From positions 1-20,570 of the forward strand of contig DAOTYB010000273.1 in NCBI GenBank assembly GCA_034435315.1: 20,570 nt of DNA. Reading direction: 5' to 3'. A model generated the notes under the pieces. It saw nothing but the letters and a program-made list of their open reading frames with translations. It was not told the DNA's origin and did not search any database. The first letter of the stretch is position 1. Every line of letters starts with the position of its first letter. Positions 14,879-20,570 of this stretch are shown in pieces. This DNA is from VGOB01 sp034435315. GTDB lineage: Bacteria > Chloroflexota > Anaerolineae > UBA4142. The translations under genes were made by a program, and so were the position numbers.

Positions 14879-15748
14879 ATGCCCGATAACCGTTCTGTTG
14901 ACGATTTATCACTCGAAGAACTCGAAGCACTCGTTGAGCAAAGACGACGTATCGCGCGCGCCAAACAGTTCTCGGAGAGCGCGCCGGGGCAACGCTTTCG
15001 TCCCGTGACTGTGTTGCCGACCGATGCGTCGCCGAAACCTGCGCGACCGAAAAAGCGTACGTCGTTCCGCGACCGTGTCTTGTTCGTCATCGAAGCGCTG
15101 GCGGTGATTGGTTTGCTCTTTGTTATTGTTGGTTCGCTGGCGAATTTGCAAACGCTAAACGAAGAGGTGCAAGCGCGCGTGGCAACACCCGGCATCAGCG
15201 GAACGAATGCCAGCGCGCTCGAATTGCCCGGCTCGTCGTTTCCACCAGCGAATCCTTTGACCGAGTTGCCCGGCAGTTCGTCGGCGCCGCAGGCAGCGCC
15301 GCCCGCGTTGGGGGTGCAACTGCGCGCGGTTGCCGCGCTGCCAGTGCCAACGCCGGGTCCGCGCTCGCCCACGCGCATTGTGATTCCTGCAATCAAAGTG
15401 GACTGGCCCATCGTGCAAGGAGATGGCTGGGAGGAATTGAAACAGGGGGTCGGACATCGCGTCGGCTCGGTGAATCCGGGAGAGCGCGGCAATATGATTC
15501 TTTCGGGGCATAACGACGTGTATGGTGAGCCGTTTCGCGATCTGGAGAAACTGGAAATCGGCAGCGATGTGTTGGTGTACGCCGGCGCGACGCCCTATCG
15601 TTACATTGTCAAAACCAAACGTGTGGTCGTCCCTACCGATCTCAGTCCGCTTGCGCCATCGCGGCTACCGATTGTCACGTTGATTACCTGCACACCTTAT
15701 CGCGTGGGTACGCATCGTTTGATTGTGGTGGGGGAACTGGCACCGTAG
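14879..15748 (+). CDS. Class D/E-like sortase with long N-terminal linker
   Basis: This 289-residue transpeptidase-family protein has a basic cytoplasmic N terminus with a short coiled or charged segment (about 8-35) and one membrane helix (about 67-87). An external Pro/Ser/Ala-rich linker carries ELPGSS twice (115-120 and 129-134). The catalytic sortase fold starts at about 165. The catalytic triad is clear: His in LSGHND (H211), Cys in TLITCTP (C271) and Arg in GTHR (R280). Sortases attach sorted proteins to the cell envelope; no LPxTG-type substrate is visible in the window. It starts 18 bases after the peptidase stop, so it is likely co-transcribed. No good ribosome site is present. Confidence 0.9.
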   Translation: MPDNRSVDDLSLEELEALVEQRRRIARAKQFSESAPGQRFRPVTVLPTDASPKPARPKKRTSFRDRVLFVIEALAVIGLLFVIVGSLANLQTLNEEVQARVATPGISGTNASALELPGSSFPPANPLTELPGSSSAPQAAPPALGVQLRAVAALPVPTPGPRSPTRIVIPAIKVDWPIVQGDGWEELKQGVGHRVGSVNPGERGNMILSGHNDVYGEPFRDLEKLEIGSDVLVYAGATPYRYIVKTKRVVVPTDLSPLAPSRLPIVTLITCTPYRVGTHRLIVVGELAP

Positions 15749-15773
15749 AGCGAGAAACCGCCTGTGTGAGAGT

Positions 15774-15940
15774 GAGGTGGAGAGACCCCGGCACAAGCGC
15801 GAACGGAAGAGCCCTGGGTGAGGACGGGGTGGTGGCGTGCGGAGAAGCCGCACGCCATCACCCCGTCTCTTTGTTCCACCTCCCCGGTGGGGCGAAAGAT
15901 TTTTCGCTTCAACGAGGAGGGGAGAGCATTATCTCTCCCT
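15774..15940. terminator. Composite hairpin element between convergent genes
   Basis: There are three stacked structures. An outer GAGGTGGA (15774-15781) can pair with TCCACCTC (15875-15882), around a 20-bp hairpin with one mismatch (15823-15842 with 15848-15867). Next comes a REP-like hairpin with inner stem GCGAAA/TTTCGC (15892-15907) inside CTCCCC/GGGGAG. Last is GGGAGAG/CTCTCCC (15920-15926 with 15933-15939), whose loop contains the TAA stop of the sensor gene. It fits a bidirectional terminator built from a dispersed element related to 20456-20570. Confidence 0.6.
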
Positions 15941-18900
15941 TTGTGGCGTACTGGTAGGTGACGGAGTGGTATCTGCGTCTGTGGTGCTGAGGATGCGCCA
16001 GAATACGCGCACAATGTTCGGGTCAAAGCGCGTGCCGCTGTGCGCGTTGATATAGTCGCGCATGTGCTGGCGCGCCTGGGTCGGCGACTGAGCGGATCGC
16101 GCGATGCCGTGCTCCCACGCGTCGGCGATGGCGACGATACGCGCGCCCAGCGGGATTTGCTCGCCGTGCAGTCCGCGCGGCCAACCGCTCCCATCCCAGT
16201 GCTCGTGGTAGTGGTAGGGAATATCCAGCAGGGACCGCAGGGTAAGGCGCGCGGCAAATAGGTTGTGCATCTTTTGAAGTTGTTGCTGGATCAGTGCCTT
16301 TTCTTCCAGCGTCGGTGTGTGGTCGGCGTGCCACAAGGACTCGGGCAGAAAGAGTGTGTCCAGATTGTGCAACAGTGCACCGTAGCGCAGCGACCGCAGT
16401 TGTGATTCGGGCGCGTTCAGGGCGCGTGCCACGCGTACGGTCAAATCGGCGACGCGCGCATTGTGGCCGTGTGGCATTCGTTCGCATACTTCGAGGGTAT
16501 GTGCCCACCCCTCGATTGCCGCATCGTAGGCGAGGGAGAGTTCGGTGGAGGTGCGCTGGAGGTTACGAAATAGGTCGGCATTGTCCAGCGCGAGGGCGGT
16601 TTGCGCGCTGAACGCGTCGAGTAAATGCCGCCACTCTTCCGTTGGCGTGAACGGTGAGCGGAAGAAGAGTTCCAGAACTCCTTTGACCTGACCTTTGGCG
16701 ATCAACGGAGCACAAACATAACTCACAAATTGTTCTTCAGTGACCAAAAAGTGGCGTTGTAACTGCGCCTGATGCGCTGACAGATCGGATTCACTCATCA
16801 ACTTGCGTTCGAGAACGGCGCGCCCGGCATACTCTTTGCCCACGCGCAAGGTTGTTTGCTCGATGGCGCGTGTACGAAAGCCCTGACTTGCCAGATAGGT
16901 GAGTAGATGCGTATGTGGATCGAAGAGCAGAATCGCCATAGCGTCTGCGTGTAGTTGGGAGAGGAGGGTCGGCATCAAGACCTGGAGAGTGGTGTGAATG
17001 TCGAGACTGGCACTGATGGTCATATCAATCGTATGCAGTGCTTGAACCTGACGCAGACGTTGCTCGGTCTGTTCGTGCCAGCGGGCACGTCGAATGGCGT
17101 TGGCAGCCTGATCACCGATGCTACGCGCACGGTGGATGAGTTCGGTGGTGAAGGGTGCGCTTTCGGGCGCTGGGGGCGCTGCAAGAAGCAACAAACCGAG
17201 TGGCTGTCTCTCGGCACGCAGGGGCAGACAGAGGATTGGCGCCTGAGGCAGATTCAGCCAGGCGCGCTCGGTCGCGTTCAGGCGCGCATCGTTACTCTGA
17301 AGTACGACCGGTTGATTGTGATTCAGGATGCTCTGGCAATACGGAAAATGCGCGAGCGGAAGACTGCGGCGATTTGTTGGCTCTGTCGGTTGTGCGGAAG
17401 GAGGTGAGTGTGCATACAGGCAGAGTGTGTTTCCTTCCACCAGTGCAAGGGTGGCTGAGGTGATGGGCAGGGTGTCCATCGCATGTTGCACGACCAGATG
17501 ACAGATGGCATCCAGCGTATCGGTATCTGCCAGTGCGCGTGCCAGCGCGTACTGCGCGCTGATTTCGGCGCGCCGTTGTTGTTCGGCTTGAAAGAGGAGA
17601 GCGCGTTCGAGCGCGACGGCAACTTGATTGGCAAAGAGGGTGACCAGACGTTGCGCGGCAGGCGAAAAGGCGTCAAGGTGTGTACTCATAACGACGAGCA
17701 CACCAAAGAGGTGTTGCTCGCGTTCGACCGGGACCCAAAACGCCGAGCGGATTTCAGGGTCAAGCGGTATCCAGCGTGGATCCGCGGACACGTCGGCGAG
17801 ATACAGGGGAGTGCGTTGCGCCGCTACCAGTCCGACCAGACCGCGCGGCTCACCCTCGATGAAGGTGTGGGCGCGGAGGGTCGTAACAATCGCATCTTCC
17901 TGCCCGCCGCTGCTCGCGAGAGTTAAGGTGCGGGTGGCTGAATCGTACTGATAAAACTCGGTCCGCTGGGAATGCACACTTTTGCCGACAATCTGGAGCA
18001 AGTGCTCGATGATCTGATGCGGTTCCAGCGCGCGGTTGAGTGTTAACGCGGCATCGTACAACAGTGCCAATTGTTCGGCGCGCTGTTGGGTTTGTTGCAA
18101 TAGGCGCGCGTTATGTACGGCGGCAGCGGCTTGCGTGGCAAAGAGCATCAAGAGACGCGCGTGTTCCTCGGTAAACTTGCGGGTGGAATCATCCAGTTCG
18201 AGGAGATTGAGCACGCCGATGAGTTCACCGCGAAAGATCAGGGGAGCGTAGATGGCGGCGCGGATGCGTGTGGTATCCGCTTGAGGGGCGCGATGTTCCC
18301 AGGTGCGATAATCGTCCACGATGACGGGTTGACGTATCTGGGCGGTGTATCCCGAGCCTTCTTCGCCAAGTTTCAAGCGCAGCGGCGCGGAAAACGGAAA
18401 GTTGTGTGTCACGCCCAGTTCCAGATCGTGATGGGTGGCATCATACAAAAAGATGGCGCCAGCGGTGGCGTGGAGTAACTGTGTGGCAGAGGTGACAATC
18501 GTTTGTAAAAGGAGATGGAGGTCTGTCACAAAGGTCAGTTCTTGCGCGATATGGTAGAGCGCGGCGAACTCGTCGGCGCGCTGGCGGAGTTGTCGCTGGG
18601 CGTGCCGCAAGTCGGTCACGTCACGCGCCATCGCACGAATCACCGGCGCAGCGACCCCTGTGGTACGCAAGGTGCTGATGTATTCGAGCCACCGCACGGC
18701 GCCGCTCTTGGTTTGAACTTTCATCAGACCCTTTGTCTGACCTTGTTGTTGCAGCGTGGTGATATAGTCGTCAAACAGATGACGCACGTCGGGGGCGAGT
18801 ACGTCGGGGATGCGCATACGCGCGAGTTGATCCATCGAATAGCCCAGCGTTTGAACAGCCGCCGGGTTCGCGTCGAGAAGGCGTCCCTGCAAATCGTGGA

Positions 18901-20263
18901 GGACGATGATGGCGGGACTGTGTTCGAACAGATCGCGATAGCGTTCTTCGCTCGCACGCAGGATGCTTTCGGTCTGAGAGCGCGCAATGGCACTCCCCAG
19001 ATTGTTCGCGGCAATGTGCAGTGCATCAATCTCGGCATCCGACCAGATCCGTTCGTAATCGCATTGATCAAAGCCAATAAAACCCCACCAGTGGTTACCA
19101 GTGTAGATAGGCACTATGATGATGGAGCGAATATCCTGAGCGAGGAGGAGTTCACGTTCGCTTGCCGGCAATTCGCGTACCAGTCCATAGACGGGTTGAC
19201 GTCGCTGCATCCGGTCCATCCAGCGTGCAAATCCGCTTTCGTAGGAAAACGCTTGCAAAGCGGGATTGTCTATCTGGGGGGTGATGCCTGCGGCTACCCA
19301 CTCGTAGCGTTGTCTGGCAAGTAACGTTCCGTCGGCAGCGTGATAGTTTTCGAAAATGTAGACGCGGCTCACCTCGGCGGCTTGGCCCAGGCGTGCCAGA
19401 ATGGTGGCGATGTGCTCGGTCCAGTCGGAGGAGCGGAACAAGATTTCGGTAGCAAACGCGACCGCGGACAGGATCGCTTCACGATACCGCAGGGCATCGG
19501 TGATGCGTTTGTGTTCGGTAATGTCCCGCAGCGCGCCAATCATCCGATAGGCTTGACCCGCCGCGTTGTACCAAAACATACCCCAATCTTCGATCCAGAT
19601 GAACGTATCATCTTTGCGACGGAAACGATACTCGACGTGATAGGGGCGATGTTCGTCCTGAGCGCGCTGGAGTTGTTCCAGCGCGTTGGCACGATCGTCG
19701 GGATGGACGAGTGCTGCCCAGACGTGAATATCGGTGTGTGCAAATTCCTCGGGCGTAAAACCGGTGACGGCTTGAATCGCGCCGGTCCAGTAGATTTGTC
19801 CCGTGAGAACATCGTAATCGTAGATCAACTGTCTGGTGGCTTGTGTGACGCTGTGGTGGTGGTACTGGCTGGCGTGCAGGGCTTGCTCGGTGCGGCGCTG
19901 TTCGGTGATGTCGTTAAAAATAGTGTACGCGCCTGCGTACTGGTTTTGCTCATAGCGCGGTGTGCTGGCTACTCGCACGAGCAGGCGCGTGCCGTCGCGC
20001 CGTACCAGTTCGAGTTCCGCGCGCGCAGATTCGCCACGCCGACAACGTTCTATGATGGTCTGGGCGATAGGTTGTTGCTCGGGTGCGACGAGCCGCGTCC
20101 AGGGTTGACCGATCAACTCCTCGGGGGTATAGCCCAGCAGAGTCGCGATGGCGGTGTTGACCAAGTCGCAATTTCCTTCCGCGTTTTCGATAATGACACC
20201 TTCGCTGATATATTGCAGGATGCTGGGGGCAAGTTGTGCTAGCACGTCGCCTGGATTTGCCAT
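15929..20263 (-). CDS. PAS/GAF multi-sensor protein with degenerate HD-GYP output domain
   Basis: The 1444-residue protein has no membrane segment and no histidine-kinase or GGDEF domain. The order is PAS (about 1-125), PAS with PAC (about 130-255), GAF (about 265-430), PAS (about 435-560), then four GAF-type domains (about 565-725, 730-890, 895-1060 and 1070-1235), and an HD-GYP-like domain (about 1245-1425). Active HD-GYP phosphodiesterases for cyclic di-GMP have an HD pair, GK, and HHExxDGxGYP. Here these read HN (1299-1300), DT, and YHEHWDGSGWP (1352-1362). Metal binding is therefore probably altered and the domain may be a receptor or scaffold. The start has an AAGGAGA site (20271-20277) seven bases upstream. 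The last residues overlap a repeat hairpin. No partner gene is adjacent. Confidence 0.88.
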   Translation of the reverse strand: MANPGDVLAQLAPSILQYISEGVIIENAEGNCDLVNTAIATLLGYTPEELIGQPWTRLVAPEQQPIAQTIIERCRRGESARAELELVRRDGTRLLVRVASTPRYEQNQYAGAYTIFNDITEQRRTEQALHASQYHHHSVTQATRQLIYDYDVLTGQIYWTGAIQAVTGFTPEEFAHTDIHVWAALVHPDDRANALEQLQRAQDEHRPYHVEYRFRRKDDTFIWIEDWGMFWYNAAGQAYRMIGALRDITEHKRITDALRYREAILSAVAFATEILFRSSDWTEHIATILARLGQAAEVSRVYIFENYHAADGTLLARQRYEWVAAGITPQIDNPALQAFSYESGFARWMDRMQRRQPVYGLVRELPASERELLLAQDIRSIIIVPIYTGNHWWGFIGFDQCDYERIWSDAEIDALHIAANNLGSAIARSQTESILRASEERYRDLFEHSPAIIVLHDLQGRLLDANPAAVQTLGYSMDQLARMRIPDVLAPDVRHLFDDYITTLQQQGQTKGLMKVQTKSGAVRWLEYISTLRTTGVAAPVIRAMARDVTDLRHAQRQLRQRADEFAALYHIAQELTFVTDLHLLLQTIVTSATQLLHATAGAIFLYDATHHDLELGVTHNFPFSAPLRLKLGEEGSGYTAQIRQPVIVDDYRTWEHRAPQADTTRIRAAIYAPLIFRGELIGVLNLLELDDSTRKFTEEHARLLMLFATQAAAAVHNARLLQQTQQRAEQLALLYDAALTLNRALEPHQIIEHLLQIVGKSVHSQRTEFYQYDSATRTLTLASSGGQEDAIVTTLRAHTFIEGEPRGLVGLVAAQRTPLYLADVSADPRWIPLDPEIRSAFWVPVEREQHLFGVLVVMSTHLDAFSPAAQRLVTLFANQVAVALERALLFQAEQQRRAEISAQYALARALADTDTLDAICHLVVQHAMDTLPITSATLALVEGNTLCLYAHSPPSAQPTEPTNRRSLPLAHFPYCQSILNHNQPVVLQSNDARLNATERAWLNLPQAPILCLPLRAERQPLGLLLLAAPPAPESAPFTTELIHRARSIGDQAANAIRRARWHEQTEQRLRQVQALHTIDMTISASLDIHTTLQVLMPTLLSQLHADAMAILLFDPHTHLLTYLASQGFRTRAIEQTTLRVGKEYAGRAVLERKLMSESDLSAHQAQLQRHFLVTEEQFVSYVCAPLIAKGQVKGVLELFFRSPFTPTEEWRHLLDAFSAQTALALDNADLFRNLQRTSTELSLAYDAAIEGWAHTLEVCERMPHGHNARVADLTVRVARALNAPESQLRSLRYGALLHNLDTLFLPESLWHADHTPTLEEKALIQQQLQKMHNLFAARLTLRSLLDIPYHYHEHWDGSGWPRGLHGEQIPLGARIVAIADAWEHGIARSAQSPTQARQHMRDYINAHSGTRFDPNIVRVFWRILSTTDADTTPSPTSTPQRER

Positions 20264-20270
20264 AGGGCTG

Positions 20271-20277
20271 TCTCCTT
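20271..20277 (-). promoter_or_regulatory. Ribosome binding site AAGGAGA
   Basis: On the minus strand AAGGAGA lies seven bases before the ATG at 20263 and settles the start of the sensor gene. Confidence 0.75.
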
Positions 20278-20338
20278 ACCGAAAGCACAGCATCGGATTG
20301 AATGGTGGCTATTCAGCGTGGTATTGCTCTGTGCCACT

Positions 20339-20367
20339 ATTCTAACCCAAACGCGGCGGCGCGTCAA
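20339..20367 (-). promoter_or_regulatory. Sigma-70-like promoter for the sensor gene
   Basis: On the minus strand TTGACG (20362-20367), a 17-base spacer and TAGAAT (20339-20344) form a good promoter. Initiation near 20332 gives a leader of about 70 bases. The TTGACG hexamer is the same as in the promoter at 4013-4041. Confidence 0.6.
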
Positions 20368-20455
20368 CGAGGTATTCATACCGCGCCATTTCAGTTTGGG
20401 GGCAAGTTTCTCAGCCCACGTTTTGCACTTTTGCAAACGCATAGTTCCGCCCCTG

Positions 20456-20502
20456 CCCCCTCCCCATTGGGGCGAAAATCTTTTGCCCCAACGGGGAGGG
20501 GG
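20456..20502. repeat. REP-like nested hairpin
   Basis: CCCCCTCCCC (20456-20465) pairs with GGGGAGGGGG (20493-20502). Inside it TTGGGGC (20467-20473) pairs with GCCCCAA (20485-20491) around GAAAATCTTTT. A closely related version lies at 15879-15922. The stretch 20368-20455 holds only a small TTTGCA/TGCAAA hairpin and no gene. Confidence 0.75.
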
Positions 20503-20570
20503 AGTCAAAGGACGGAGTGTGGGCGGGCGGCGCAGCCGCCCGCCCACACTCCGTCCTTTGACTCCCCCTC
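20496..20570. repeat. Perfect 36-bp inverted repeat ending at the window edge
   Basis: The left arm at 20496-20531 and the right arm at 20535-20570 are exact reverse complements around a three-base centre GCA. The right arm ends at the last base of the window, so the palindrome may extend further. It may be a genuine dispersed hairpin element like the one at 15774-15940 or a fold-back assembly artefact. Confidence 0.85.

Noticed and set aside
14873..14881. TATAAT overlapping the sortase start codon as a promoter
   Set aside because: Initiation would fall inside the coding region, no -35 lies at 16-18 bases, and no later in-frame start is available.

Overview
The window looks like chromosome from a member of the Chloroflexota, probably an uncultured Anaerolineae-like lineage. 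This is inferred from the bacterial Elp3 with radical-SAM and GNAT halves, the very long Pro/Thr-rich linker on the lipoprotein, the sortase, and the dense short tandem repeats (units such as AATGACG, GAAACCT and CACGAAG) between and inside genes. No rRNA, tRNA, transposase, phage gene or CRISPR array was found.

Layout. (1) 182-5049, minus strand: a UDP-glucuronate decarboxylase-like SDR enzyme, a large envelope protein joining a glycosidase-like domain to an O-antigen ligase/polymerase-type membrane domain, and a Trm9-like methyltransferase. Between the last two lies a palindromic, possibly RNA-forming segment (4143-4247). (2) 5067-7753, plus strand: elp3, a tandem-repeat array, birA, and an overlapping 41-residue membrane protein. 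(3) 7754-8366: about 610 bases without a convincing gene, holding repeat families, hairpins, a promoter and a leader. (4) 8367-13117: an AfuABC/FbpABC-type ABC importer (lipoprotein, fused double permease, ATPase). It is followed by an M3 oligoendopeptidase and a class D/E-like sortase (to 15748). (5) 15749-20263: a hairpin-rich convergent spacer, then a minus-strand 1444-residue PAS/GAF sensor with a degenerate HD-GYP domain. (6) 20264-20570: its promoter, followed by a REP-like element and a perfect 36-bp inverted repeat that ends at the window edge.

How the genes may work together. The first two genes fit cell-surface polysaccharide synthesis. The divergent methyltransferase/elp3 pair is the most intriguing part: in eukaryotes Elp3 (cm5U34) and Trm9 (mcm5U34) act one after the other on the tRNA wobble uridine, so this pair may be a compact bacterial version. 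The ABC genes form one importer, probably for ferric iron or a phosphorylated organic solute, with a second internal promoter before the ATPase. The sensor stands alone and is probably a regulatory protein without active phosphodiesterase chemistry.

Repeats matter here. They provide a promoter -35 element, overlap the ends of elp3, birA and the sensor gene, and sit in-frame inside the O-antigen-ligase-like gene.
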